From positions 1 to 64,000 of the forward strand of contig JAFXHJ010000003.1 in the NCBI GenBank assembly GCA_017536445.1: a stretch of DNA of 64,000 nt, in the 5' to 3' direction. Positions 9,111 to 18,965 of the stretch are shown here, one piece after another; within the stretch, counting starts at the first letter, position 1; every line of letters starts with the position of its first letter. The notes under the pieces were generated by a model, which searched no databases, was not told the origin of the DNA, and was given only the letters and a program-made list of their open reading frames with translations. Source of the stretch: Clostridia bacterium. Its GTDB lineage: Bacteria > Bacillota > Clostridia > TANB77 > CAG-465. Position numbers and translations under genes: made by a program.

Positions 9111-9668
9111 TTAAACTCTTTCCATATATTCGCCAGTTCTTGTGTCTATTCTTATTTTATCTCCGATTTCTACGAATAAAGGTACTTGGAATGATGCTCC
9201 AGTTTCAACTGTTGCTGGTTTTGTAGATCCAGTAGCTGTTGCTCCTTTTATCCCTGGTTCTGTATATGTTACTTCTAATTCTACAAAAGTAGGTGGTTCA
9301 ACACCGAATATGTTACCTTTGTATGATAATACTTTAACGTTCATATTGTCTAATAAATATGGAAGTATGTCTTCTATTGCTGATTTATTAAGTTCTACTT
9401 GCTCATATGTGTTATTATCCATGAAAGTATAAGTTTCGCCATCATTGTATAAGTATTGCATTTCACTTGTAGTGATTGATACTTCTTCTACTTTTTCTGA
9501 TGGGTTAAATGTTTTTTCCATAGTAGTACCAACTATAACGTTTTTAAGTTTAGTTCTAACGAAAGCGGCACCTTTACCTGGTTTAACATGTTGGAATTCT
9601 ACAACTCTATAAACTTGAGAGTCCATTTCGAATGTAGTTCCATTTCTAAAATCTCCTGCAAATATCAT
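9111..9668 (-). CDS. efp: Translation elongation factor P
   Basis: A 185-residue protein of normal EF-P length with three beta-barrel domains. EF-P relieves ribosome stalling at polyproline stretches. The tip loop reads KPGKGAAF, with the conserved lysine that is modified in many bacteria. The signature [19 protein letters not shown] is in the C-terminal half. In Bacillus the lysine carries 5-aminopentanol, and YfmF/YfmH homologues that take part in that modification are encoded at 38.7-41.2 kb in this window. GGGGGAAAT precedes the start. Confidence 0.97.
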   Translation of the reverse strand: MIFAGDFRNGTTFEMDSQVYRVVEFQHVKPGKGAAFVRTKLKNVIVGTTMEKTFNPSEKVEEVSITTSEMQYLYNDGETYTFMDNNTYEQVELNKSAIEDILPYLLDNMNVKVLSYKGNIFGVEPPTFVELEVTYTEPGIKGATATGSTKPATVETGASFQVPLFVEIGDKIRIDTRTGEYMERV

Positions 9669-9697
9669 TTGATTTCCCCCTTAAACTTCAATTTTTA

Positions 9698-10045
9698 TTA
9701 AGCTTTAACTGTTTCTACTAATTTAGCAAAACCGTTAGCATCGTTTACTGCCATTTCAGCAAGCATTTTTCTGTTAATGTTGATGTTTTTCTTTTTAAGA
9801 CCATCCATTAATTTTCTGTAAGAAATTCCATTGATTCTAGCTGCAGCATTTATTCTTGCAATCCATAATCTTCTAAAATCTCTTTTCTTATTTTTTCTTC
9901 CAACAAATGCATATTGTCCAGATTTCATAACAGCTTGGTTAGCCATTCTAAATCTTATGCTCTTTGCTCCAAAATATCCTTTAGCTCTTTTTAATACGCT
10001 TTTTCTTCTAGCTCTTGTTGTAACTGCTCCTTTAACTCTTGCCAT
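9698..10045 (-). CDS. rplT: 50S ribosomal protein L20
   Basis: A 115-residue, very basic protein opening [19 protein letters not shown], with the family segment [19 protein letters not shown]20 binds 23S rRNA early in 50S assembly and in Firmicutes also represses its own operon by binding the infC leader. It is the last gene of infC-rpmI-rplT. AAGGAGG lies upstream of the ATG. Confidence 0.98.
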   Translation of the reverse strand: MARVKGAVTTRARRKSVLKRAKGYFGAKSIRFRMANQAVMKSGQYAFVGRKNKKRDFRRLWIARINAAARINGISYRKLMDGLKKKNININRKMLAEMAVNDANGFAKLVETVKA

Positions 10046-10080
10046 TTTGTTTTTCCTCCTTTTTTACTAAAGTCCCTTAA

Positions 10081-10278
10081 TTATGCATAAGGTAATAATT
10101 TCTTAACTGCTGACTTGTTTGCAGAATCTACATAAGATGCTCCTTTTAAAGCCATTTTTCTTTTAGAGCTCTTTCCTGTTAATTTGTGTGCTCTGTTTGC
10201 AGTTGTTTTTTTAACTTTACCAGATTTTAATACTGATAATCTTTTCTTTGAACTACTGTGAGTTTTCATTTTAGGCAT
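10081..10278 (-). CDS. rpmI: 50S ribosomal protein L35
   Basis: A 65-residue basic protein opening MPKMKTHSSSKKRLSVLKSGKVKK, the standard length and sequence for L35. It sits between infC and rplT in the conserved operon, preceded by GGAGG. Confidence 0.98.
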   Translation of the reverse strand: MPKMKTHSSSKKRLSVLKSGKVKKTTANRAHKLTGKSSKRKMALKGASYVDSANKSAVKKLLPYA

Positions 10279-10292
10279 AATCTATTCCTCCT

Positions 10293-10808
10293 TTATTTTT
10301 TGCTGTCTTTTGGTAACACTATTACATTTAAGAATTTGCCTTCTAGTTTAGGTTCTTTGTCTATTTGACCTGCATCTAGCATTGAAACAAATTTAAGAAT
10401 TGTTTCTTTACCTTTTTCAATGAACCTAACTTCTCTTCCCTTAAACTTAAGTGAAACCTTAACTTTATCTCCATTCATTAGAAATTTATTAGCATTTTTT
10501 GCTTTAACTTCTAAGTCATGTACATCGATTGTTGCAGATAGTCTTATTTCTTTTATTTCAACTACCTTTTGGTTTTTCTTAGCTTCTTTTTCTTTTTTAG
10601 CCATTTCAAACTTGAACTTGCTATAATTTAGTATCTTACATACTGGTGGATTTCCGTTTGGCGCAACCATAACTAAATCCATATCTTCATCATAGGCTTT
10701 ATCTATAGCTTCTGCTGTGCTCATTCTTCCTAATCTTTCACCATTAGTTCCAATAACTTCAACTTCAGCTACTCTGATTTGTTCATTTATTAGAAAGTCT
10801 TGTTTAAT
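10293..10808 (-). CDS. infC: Translation initiation factor IF-3, non-AUG start
   Basis: About 171 residues. The family N terminus aligns with KQDFLINEQIRVAEVEVI and the linker with VAPNGNPPVCKILNYSKFKFE. IF-3 keeps 30S subunits apart from 50S and proofreads start-codon choice. No ATG, GTG or TTG lies at a sensible place. GGAGGTG is followed by two in-frame ATT codons, 3 and 9 nt after GGAGG; I choose the one at 10808. AUU starts are known for infC in E. coli and Bacillus and let IF-3 reduce its own translation. The next upstream AUG-type start would lie inside the leader terminator. Confidence 0.93.
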   Translation of the reverse strand: MKQDFLINEQIRVAEVEVIGTNGERLGRMSTAEAIDKAYDEDMDLVMVAPNGNPPVCKILNYSKFKFEMAKKEKEAKKNQKVVEIKEIRLSATIDVHDLEVKAKNANKFLMNGDKVKVSLKFKGREVRFIEKGKETILKFVSMLDAGQIDKEPKLEGKFLNVIVLPKDSKK

Positions 10809-10822
10809 ATCAATACACCTCC

Positions 10823-10952
10823 ATAAACAATAAAAAAAGATTGCAAGCATGCAATCTTCTCCTCTACAATTTATCCCATATATTTTTAGATACTAAATTG
10901 TATACCCTGTTAAGACAAAACCACAAGGTGAGAAGACTACTTCTACTTTACG
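10823..10952 (-). promoter_or_regulatory. infC-rpmI-rplT leader with attenuator (L20-leader type)
   Basis: The leader can fold two competing ways. The terminator hairpin AGATTGCA/TGCAATCT (10838-10845 with 10850-10857) is followed on the minus strand by seven T, just before the infC ribosome binding site. Upstream, GAGAAGA (10930-10936) can pair with TCTTCTC (10855-10861), which shares bases with the terminator arm, enclosing a TACAATTTA/TAAATTGTA stem (10865-10873 with 10894-10902). Mutually exclusive stems before infC match the known L20-controlled attenuation of this operon in Bacillus. L20 binding itself is inferred. Confidence 0.8.
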
Positions 10953-10958
10953 GGTTAA

Positions 10959-10987
10959 ATTGTAACATAATTTTATTTGTTTGTCAA
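10959..10987 (-). promoter_or_regulatory. Sigma-A promoter of infC operon
   Basis: On the minus strand TTGACA, 17 bp, TACAAT, placing the transcript start near 10952, about 145 nt upstream of the infC start. Confidence 0.85.
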
Positions 10988-11011
10988 CATAAAAATTTGG
11001 TTTTAGCAAAT

Positions 11012-11734
11012 TTATTTACTATTTCCACCAAATCTTCTATTTCTTTTTGCGTATTCTTTTATTGCCTTATTCATTTCTTCTTCATTAAAATCTGGCCAAT
11101 GTTTTTCAGTAAAATAAAATTCAGAATAAGATAATTGCCATGGTAAGAAATTACTTGTTCTTAACTCATAACTAGTTCTTATCATAAGATCTGGATCAGG
11201 TTGCCCTGCAGTATATAACATATTAGATATAGTTTCTTCAGTAATATCTTCTACTTTCAAATTTCCTTCTTTCACAAGATTGACAATTTCTTTTGTAGCA
11301 TTAACAAGTTCTGCTCTTCCACCATAGTTAAAGGCAATATTTAATGTAAGTCCAGTGTTATTTTTTGTCTTTTCGACTATTTTATTAACACCTTCTGTTA
11401 CATCTTTAGGAATATTGTCTTTTTCTCCTATTACCCTTATCTTTATATTCTGAAAATCTTTATTATCTATCATTTTTGCAAGACGAGTTCTTAAAAGCAT
11501 CATTAAAGTTGCTATCTCATCTTTACTTCTTTTCCAGTTTTCTGTGGAAAAAGCATACACTGTCATATACTTTACTCCAATCTTGTTCAAATATATAGTA
11601 ATTTTTTCAAGATTATCTGCACCAGCTGTATGCCCTTCTAAAGTTGTTAATTTTCTTTCTTTTGCCCATCTTCTATTGCCATCCATAATGATGGCAATAT
11701 GTGAAGGCAACATTTCTTTATTTAGTTCTTCCAT
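11012..11734 (-). CDS. uppS: Isoprenyl transferase (undecaprenyl diphosphate synthase)
   Basis: A 240-residue cis-prenyltransferase with the family motif IAIIMDGNRRWA (about residues 13-24, including catalytic Asp), FSTENWKRS, and the C-terminal motif SNFLPWQLSYSEFYF. It adds isoprene units to farnesyl diphosphate to make the lipid carrier for peptidoglycan and teichoic acids. It stands alone here; in many Firmicutes it is next to cdsA, which is not present. Its 3' end lies just upstream of the infC promoter. Confidence 0.95.
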   Translation of the reverse strand: MEELNKEMLPSHIAIIMDGNRRWAKERKLTTLEGHTAGADNLEKITIYLNKIGVKYMTVYAFSTENWKRSKDEIATLMMLLRTRLAKMIDNKDFQNIKIRVIGEKDNIPKDVTEGVNKIVEKTKNNTGLTLNIAFNYGGRAELVNATKEIVNLVKEGNLKVEDITEETISNMLYTAGQPDPDLMIRTSYELRTSNFLPWQLSYSEFYFTEKHWPDFNEEEMNKAIKEYAKRNRRFGGNSK

Positions 11735-11763
11735 TTATTCTCCTTAGGTATGATAATATAGCA

Positions 11764-13695
<1,932 letters not shown>

Positions 13696-13730
13696 CTATA
13701 AATTTGTTTTTTTACATTTGCATTCTATCA

Positions 13731-14828
13731 TTAATTTTTTAATTTTTCAACTGTTCCATTTTTAACTTTAAAAATCGTCTTATCTTCTACCTTGTCTATA
13801 CTATCTACTTCAGTAGTAGTTATAAACACTTGATAATCTTTTAAATATTCTATTAAATAATTTATTCTTCCTTTATCTAATTCTGAAAAAACATCATCTA
13901 ATAATATTAATGGAATTGTTGCTTTTATTTCTTTTAATATTTCAAACTCAGCCAATTTTAGAGCTAACAATGCTGTTCTATTTTGTCCTTGTGAACCATA
14001 CTTGTTTACTTCTTTATTGTTTACAAAAACTAAAAAATCATCATGTGCTATTGTTTTATTAGAAGTTTTTCTAAAAATATCATTTTCACGAGACTTTAAT
14101 AAAATGTTTAAAACCTCTTCCTTATTTTTATTTTCAAATTCAGAAATGTATTTTAAATTTAATATTTCATCCCCTTTAGATAGTTCTTTTTGTATTTTTA
14201 CTGCCTCTTTTTCCACTTTATCCACATATTCGTACCTTTTTGTGGATATATATTCTATTTTTTCGGCTATTTGTTCATCTATTATATCTAAATATGTGAA
14301 ATCTATTTTTTCTTTTTCTAATTTAAGAACGTCATTCTTTAATTTAATTAACTTGTTATATTCTTGAAGTGAAATAACATACTTTTTAGAAATTTGACTT
14401 ATTAATATATCTAGAAATTTTCTTCTATTATTAGGAGAACCTTTAACAATATTCATATTATCTGGTGAAAATACAACAATTGGTATCTTACCTATAAAAT
14501 CTGAATACCTATTCACTTTAAGATTATCCTCTTTTATTTGTTTCTTATTACTAGTATCTAAAAACACTTCCACTTCTATCTTTTTATCTTTATTACTTTC
14601 GTCTATATATGTATGTACATTTCTAAAAAACTCTTTTTCAAAGGATATACATTCTATATCTTTACCTGTTCTATATGATTTTGTAATAGCGCTTACATAT
14701 ATCGACTCAAGTATATTAGTTTTTCCATGCGCGTTATCTCCAACAAAAACATTTACATTATTATTAAACTCTAATTCGAGATTCTCATAATTTCTAAAAT
14801 TAGTTAGTTTCAATTTTTGTAAATACAT
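13731..14828 (-). CDS. recF: DNA replication and repair protein RecF
   Basis: A 365-residue SMC-like ATPase. Walker A is GDNAHGKTNILES (about residues 30-42), followed by the signature near SQGQNRTALLALKLAEF and Walker B LILLDDVFSELD. RecF loads RecA at gaps with RecO and RecR. The small S4-domain gene (yaaA/rlbA) that often separates dnaN and recF in Firmicutes is absent; only 15 bp separate the two genes. Confidence 0.97.
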   Translation of the reverse strand: MYLQKLKLTNFRNYENLELEFNNNVNVFVGDNAHGKTNILESIYVSAITKSYRTGKDIECISFEKEFFRNVHTYIDESNKDKKIEVEVFLDTSNKKQIKEDNLKVNRYSDFIGKIPIVVFSPDNMNIVKGSPNNRRKFLDILISQISKKYVISLQEYNKLIKLKNDVLKLEKEKIDFTYLDIIDEQIAEKIEYISTKRYEYVDKVEKEAVKIQKELSKGDEILNLKYISEFENKNKEEVLNILLKSRENDIFRKTSNKTIAHDDFLVFVNNKEVNKYGSQGQNRTALLALKLAEFEILKEIKATIPLILLDDVFSELDKGRINYLIEYLKDYQVFITTTEVDSIDKVEDKTIFKVKNGTVEKLKN

Positions 14829-14843
14829 TATTTACTCCTCAAA

Positions 14844-15944
14844 TTAATCTTTTAATTTTAAAGGTAATACCATATATACATATCCACTTCCTGCAAGTGG
14901 TCTTATTACAACTGGTAATAATGGAGATGAAAATTCAAGTTCTACTTCATCATCATCAATTACTTTTAAAGCCTCAATTAAATATCTTGGATTAAATCCA
15001 ATTTCTAAATCTTTACCAGAAACAACAGCATTAACACTTTCTTTTGCGTCACCTGCTTGGCCTGCACATGAAATTTGGAAAAAATCTAAGCTCATATTAA
15101 TTTTAACAGGTATCTTCTTATCTTCTTTAGAGAATATTGATACTCTTTCTAAAGCTTCTAATAATGTTTTCTTGCCTATTCTCACTCTTGTTTCTATATC
15201 TGTAGGTAATGTCTTATTATAATTTAAGAAGTCACCTTCTATTATTCTACTAATAACTGTACAAGGGCCCATTCTAAATAATGCTTGGTTTTTATTTAAA
15301 CCAATCTTTATAATAGCTTCTTCATCATCAGATAAAGTTTTAGTTATTTCTGTTAATGCTTTAGCTGGTATTATTGCTTTAAACATACTTGGTCTTTCTA
15401 AAATTTCACGTCTTACTGCCATTCTAAATCCATCAAGTGCTACAACACTCACTTCGTTATCCACAACTTCCACAAGTGCTCCTGTGTATACAGGTCTGTT
15501 TGGATCAGAACTTGTAGCAAAAACTGTTTTCTTAACCATATCTTTAAACATTTTTTCAGAGATACTTATTTCTCTTTCAGCATTAAATACAGGTAATCTT
15601 GTAAAATCATCTGGATTTTGTGTTAATAATTTAAATACGCCACTAGTTGATTTAATAATAAATATACCATTATTAATTTCAAAACTAATATCTTCTGATT
15701 CAATTTTTCTTATTATTTCATTAAAAGTTTTTAAATCTACAACTGTACTTCCCGAAGCTTCTATAACAGCTGGTATTATATATTCACTACCTATTTCTAA
15801 ATCATTAGTAGTTAATTTTATATTATTATCATATGTTTCTATTAAAACGCCTTCTAGTATTGGCATAGTAGTTCTTGTTGATACCGTTCTACTTACATTA
15901 TTTAGTCCTATTATTAGATCTTCTTTTTTACATTTAAAATTCAT
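14844..15944 (-). CDS. dnaN: DNA polymerase III beta sliding clamp
   Basis: A 366-residue clamp with three repeated domains. It starts MNFKCKKEDLIIGLNNVSRTVS and ends with SSPLLPVVIRPLAGSGYVYMVLPLKL, close to the usual clamp C terminus YLVMPMRL. The dimer encircles DNA and tethers polymerase. I start at the ATG at 15944 because GGAGG lies 8 nt upstream; the frame extends to 15983 without a ribosome binding site. The DNA unwinding element of oriC lies just upstream. Confidence 0.97.
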   Translation of the reverse strand: MNFKCKKEDLIIGLNNVSRTVSTRTTMPILEGVLIETYDNNIKLTTNDLEIGSEYIIPAVIEASGSTVVDLKTFNEIIRKIESEDISFEINNGIFIIKSTSGVFKLLTQNPDDFTRLPVFNAEREISISEKMFKDMVKKTVFATSSDPNRPVYTGALVEVVDNEVSVVALDGFRMAVRREILERPSMFKAIIPAKALTEITKTLSDDEEAIIKIGLNKNQALFRMGPCTVISRIIEGDFLNYNKTLPTDIETRVRIGKKTLLEALERVSIFSKEDKKIPVKINMSLDFFQISCAGQAGDAKESVNAVVSGKDLEIGFNPRYLIEALKVIDDDEVELEFSSPLLPVVIRPLAGSGYVYMVLPLKLKD

Positions 15945-15999
15945 TTTTTCTGCCTCCATATTTTTTAAATTTATCCCCAACAAAAAATTTTCACTGCTA

Positions 16000-16051
16000 T
16001 AATATAATAATATATATATAATCTATATATATTTAGTAGTAGTAGTAGTAG
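16000..16051 (+). other. oriC unwinding element with DnaA-trio
   Basis: An AT-only stretch (about 16003-16033) is followed by six perfect TAG triplets (16034-16051), then a DnaA-box-like TGTGGATTA (16056-16064) and a short GC-rich patch ACGGGG. Read 3' to 5' away from the box the repeats are GAT, the DnaA-trio pattern shown in Bacillus to guide DnaA onto a single strand during opening. Position between dnaA and dnaN is also the same as in Bacillus. Confidence 0.85.
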
Positions 16052-16055
16052 GTGT

Positions 16056-16232
16056 TGTGGATTACGGGGATAAGTCCAACAAACGCCTAAAAATAAGGTG
16101 TTTCGAGTGTGGATAACTTTGTGGATAACTTGTACTTTTTATCCACAGAACATTTGTACTTTGTGGATAATTTGTAAAAATTGAAGTTATCAACAGTCTA
16201 TCCACAGGATATTCACAGCTTTGTGTGGATAA
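16056..16232. other. oriC DnaA-box cluster downstream of dnaA
   Basis: Five perfect TTATCCACA boxes (either strand) at 16108, 16120, 16139, 16162 and 16224, plus one-mismatch boxes at 16056 (TGTGGATTA), 16187 (TTATCAACA), 16198 (CTATCCACA) and 16209 (ATATTCACA). Together with the adjacent trio this is the likely unwinding half of a bipartite origin. No gene is supported here. Confidence 0.93.
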
Positions 16233-16289
16233 CTCGATTCTTTGTAACAAACGCATAATCGTTTTGTAACATTCTTGTAACAAAACCCT

Positions 16290-17165
16290 CTAAGCATTGG
16301 TAGATAGCGATTTTTTGATATCATCTATTAATTCTTTTGTACTTGGATCTGACATATATTCTTTCGTAAGTTTGTCACATGCATGTATAACTGTTGTGTG
16401 ATCTTTTCCCCCGAAATCCTTCCCTATTTGTGGAAATGTCATATTAATAACTGTTCTGCATAAATACATTGCTATTTGTCTTGGATATGCAACGTTTTTA
16501 GAACGGTTTGAGCTTAATAAGTCAACTACTTTTATATTAAAGAATTTACTAACAACTTGCATTATTAATTTACTTGTTATAACTTTTGAACCTTTAACTA
16601 ATACTGATTCAATAGTACTATCTATAATTTCATCTGTTAATTCGTTATTTGTAAACGACGTATACGCTTTAAGTTTATTAAAAACCCCCTCAAGTTCTCT
16701 AATGTTAGAAGTTACTTGTGTTGCTATTTTTACTAAAACTGAATCGTCGATCATATATCTTTCTTTTTCTCTTCTTTTCTTTAGTATAGCAAGTCTTGTT
16801 TCATAATCTGGCGCTTGAACATCTACGGCAAGGCCCATATCGAAACGAGTCTTTAATCTTTCATCTAACATGTGTAGATCTTTTGGTGGTTTTTCACTTG
16901 TTAGTATTATTTGTTTTCCACTCTCAAACAATGTGTTAAAAGTATGGAAAAATTCCTCTTGGCATTTAGCCTTTCCTACTAGGAATTGGATATCATCTAT
17001 AAGTAAAACATCTATATTTCTATATTTATTTCTAAACGAAGCATTTTCTATCTTCTCGTTCATGATAGATGCTACAAGTTCATTAGTGAAACCTTCACCA
17101 GTTGTATATCTGATGTTAAGGTTCGGATGATTTTCTTGTATTGCATGACCTATTCCTTGCATCAA
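16290..17165 (-). CDS. dnaA: DnaA, AAA+ and DNA-binding part (second frame of a split dnaA)
   Basis: This frame holds DnaA domain III after Walker A and domain IV: Walker B LLIDDIQFLVGK, sensor and arginine-finger region RLKTRFDMGL, and the DNA-binding signature GGKDHTTVIHACDKL. The coding frame extends upstream of the ATG at 17165 to about 17195, where it reads IY-GGVGLGKTHLM, the Walker A motif. The N-terminal domains are in a different frame (17183-17704). The break is at a TA-dinucleotide tract, 17193-17206. Joined by loss of one AT unit, or by a -1 shift, the parts make one DnaA of normal length. Confidence 0.9.
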   Translation of the reverse strand: MMQGIGHAIQENHPNLNIRYTTGEGFTNELVASIMNEKIENASFRNKYRNIDVLLIDDIQFLVGKAKCQEEFFHTFNTLFESGKQIILTSEKPPKDLHMLDERLKTRFDMGLAVDVQAPDYETRLAILKKRREKERYMIDDSVLVKIATQVTSNIRELEGVFNKLKAYTSFTNNELTDEIIDSTIESVLVKGSKVITSKLIMQVVSKFFNIKVVDLLSSNRSKNVAYPRQIAMYLCRTVINMTFPQIGKDFGGKDHTTVIHACDKLTKEYMSDPSTKELIDDIKKSLSTNA

Positions 17166-17182
17166 GTGAGTTTTTCCTAGCC

Positions 17183-17704
17183 CTACTCCCCCATATATAT
17201 ATATAATGGGTTGTATACTTCGCCAGGATTTTCTGCAACGTTTTTAGCTGCTGCATATGCAAATCTGTTGTTTGATCCAACAATATAATTTTCAAAAGTA
17301 TATTTTGGATTTAATCCTATATCTATAGGACTAGAGTTAGTTTGATTTGCAATAGGTTGAGTTATATTTTCTACATTTTTAGTAGTTTCATCTTTGGTAT
17401 TGTTTGATATTTCGCTACTAATTGGAGTTATATCTTCTTCTTCGCTTTCGTTCATTTCTTTAGATTCAAAAGTTATAATATAACTTTTATTAGTCAGTAT
17501 TATTAAAGCGTTAGTTATAAGATCAATATATTTCTTATTGATAACTTCTATGTGGTACGATGAAGGAACTAAAAAACATATAGTATTTTCATCTGAAAGC
17601 CTTGGTACCATTACTTCTATAAAAGTTTTATATCCAATTGGAGAAATTTCTTCTTTAATTGCTTCTAAAGCTTGTTCCCAGATTTTTATAAAATCCGCAT
17701 TCAA
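17183..17704 (-). CDS. dnaA: DnaA, N-terminal domains (first frame of a split dnaA)
   Basis: A 173-residue frame with DnaA domain I (FIKIWEQALEAIKEEISPIGYKTF-like start), a Ser/Thr/Asn-rich domain II linker, and the start of the AAA+ domain, NPKYTFENYIVGSNNRFAYAAA. It ends YNPLYIYMGE-stop, exactly where YNPLYIYGGVGLGKT is expected. The tract reads TATATATATATATGGGGGAGTAG; one AT unit fewer restores the frame. A -1 slip on the GGGGG run would also restore it and add only one residue. dnaA is essential, so a sequencing or assembly error, or recoding, is more likely than loss. Confidence 0.9.
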   Translation of the reverse strand: MNADFIKIWEQALEAIKEEISPIGYKTFIEVMVPRLSDENTICFLVPSSYHIEVINKKYIDLITNALIILTNKSYIITFESKEMNESEEEDITPISSEISNNTKDETTKNVENITQPIANQTNSSPIDIGLNPKYTFENYIVGSNNRFAYAAAKNVAENPGEVYNPLYIYMGE

Positions 17705-17729
17705 AATTACTCACCCCTTATCTTGAAAG

Positions 17730-18042
17730 TTATCCACAAAGTTATCCACAGCTGTGAATAACTTCTTATATTTTAACAAGCAATTCATATCACTATTTTA
17801 CATAATGAATGTGATTAAATTGTTGAATAAAAATAGGATATAACTATTTGCTCTAATATATCAGAAAATGTAGAAAAATACAATAGTTTAGGGCAAAAAA
17901 GATAGTTAAAAAAATAAATAAAAATGTTATGTAAAATGAATATGTAATCTTAAAAACATATTGTGGATAACTTTAAAGGGAAAACTGTGGATAACTCTGT
18001 GGATAACTTTTTTTAAAACGTGGAAAAATAGACTTATCCACA
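17730..18042. other. oriC DnaA-box cluster upstream of dnaA
   Basis: Consensus boxes (TTATNCACA, either strand) at 17730, 17742, 17753, 17962, 17986, 17998 and 18034. They flank the dnaA start and lie in its promoter region, so they are likely both part of the bipartite origin and autoregulatory. The stretch between 17765 and 17960 is AT-rich and shows nothing else I can support. Confidence 0.93.
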
Positions 18043-18049
18043 TACCAAG

Positions 18050-18078
18050 TTGACAATTTTATGATGAAATAGTATAAT
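18050..18078 (+). promoter_or_regulatory. Sigma-A promoter for the origin-region gene
   Basis: Perfect TTGACA, 17 bp, TATAAT, eight bases after the last DnaA box. DnaA bound at that box could influence it. Confidence 0.88.
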
Positions 18079-18125
18079 TTCACATGCAAAAACAAATTAT
18101 ATTACTTACTATTGGAGGTATTAAA

Positions 18126-18602
18126 ATGTTTAGAAAAATAAGGAGAAGATTAGCACATCGGCATATAAAAAAGTTTCTTGAAGAATTTATACCGTGTATA
18201 GGATTAGGAGAAGTACATCTTTTTTGCTGCGAGAATTTTAGATTAGGACAGTATGCAGTACATACAACGAAAGGTAAGTATAAATTGACTTTCTGGGAAC
18301 TATGCAATGGTGCAAAGGAGTTTACTTTATGGCTTAATTATAAGCAAGGCGAAGGGGAGTTTATTACTTTTTCTATTATTGGAAATATTTCTTTTGCCAT
18401 TATGCCTGAAACGCATACGATGGATAAGAAAGGCGAAAGACAAGTGGTTGATCTTATAAATGGAGCGGCAAAAGTATATCCGAAAGAAAATAAGAGTGAC
18501 AATGTTAACTATAAGATGATTGAATACAAGCAATATGTAATGAAATCAGATGTAATTGACATTGAAAATCTTATCAAGGAAACATACAATTATATCTTCT
18601 AA
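18126..18602 (+). CDS. Unknown protein encoded between dnaA and rpmH
   Basis: A 158-residue protein starting MFRKIRRRLAHRHIKKFLEEF, with a basic N terminus, a CC pair (HLFCCENF), two further cysteines and an alternating hydrophobic middle that suggests a beta-rich core. No signal peptide and no motif I recognise. Start chosen at the ATG at 18126 after GGAGGT; the frame opens upstream at 18084 within the promoter. A strong sigma-A promoter and a terminator make it a monocistronic unit. Its place inside the bipartite origin is unusual because this gap is normally empty. Function unknown. Confidence 0.8.
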   Translation: MFRKIRRRLAHRHIKKFLEEFIPCIGLGEVHLFCCENFRLGQYAVHTTKGKYKLTFWELCNGAKEFTLWLNYKQGEGEFITFSIIGNISFAIMPETHTMDKKGERQVVDLINGAAKVYPKENKSDNVNYKMIEYKQYVMKSDVIDIENLIKETYNYIF

Positions 18603-18606
18603 AGAA

Positions 18607-18645
18607 TCAAAAAGAGCAGGAATAGATTATTACTGCTCTTTTTTT
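18607..18645 (+). terminator. Terminator of the origin-region gene
   Basis: AAAGAGCAG pairs with CTGCTCTTT, with partial pairing within the loop, followed by TTTTTTT. Confidence 0.85.
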
Positions 18646-18674
18646 ATTTAGTTTAAAAAATATTTTTAAAATCG

Positions 18675-18703
18675 TTGACATTTACATAACTTAATGTTAT
18701 AAT
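18675..18703 (+). promoter_or_regulatory. Sigma-A promoter of rpmH
   Basis: TTGACA, 17 bp, TATAAT; both hexamers perfect. The rpmH start is 46 bp downstream. Confidence 0.9.
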
Positions 18704-18748
18704 CTTACCAGAAATTTGTAGACTTATTAACAGGAGGTGTACTACATT

Positions 18749-18883
18749 ATGAAAATGACATTTCAACCAAAAAACAGACAAGAAAAGAAAGAACATGGAT
18801 TTAGAAAAAGAATGAAAACAGCTAATGGAAGAAAAGTATTAAAAGCAAGAAGAGCTAAAGGAAGAGCTAAACTTACAGCTTAA
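18749..18883 (+). CDS. rpmH: 50S ribosomal protein L34
   Basis: A 44-residue protein, [20 protein letters not shown] at the start and [10 protein letters not shown] at the end, the standard L34 length and composition. L34 is a small basic protein of the large subunit. AGGAGGTG precedes the ATG. It is the conserved gene next to dnaA in Firmicutes, separated here by the extra unknown gene, and is followed by its own terminator. Confidence 0.97.
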   Translation: MKMTFQPKNRQEKKEHGFRKRMKTANGRKVLKARRAKGRAKLTA

Positions 18884-18902
18884 TTAACAAAAAGAATATT
18901 TT

Positions 18903-18929
18903 TAATAAAGGCGAAAGCCTTTATTTTTT
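18903..18929 (+). terminator. Terminator after rpmH
   Basis: AATAAAGGC, GAAA loop, GCCTTTATT, then a run of T. rnpA begins 37 bp later, so some read-through or a weak promoter must supply it. Confidence 0.85.
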
Positions 18930-18965
18930 TATCCAAAGGAATTAAAATATTAATAGGTGAGAAGA

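Noticed and set aside
16034-16051. TAG repeats as a mere microsatellite
   Set aside because: The position between an AT-rich tract and a DnaA box, and the strand orientation, fit a DnaA-trio too well.
16062-16283. A 73-residue open frame across the DnaA-box region
   Set aside because: It is made of repeated DnaA boxes, has no ribosome binding site and reads as low-quality protein; the region is the origin.
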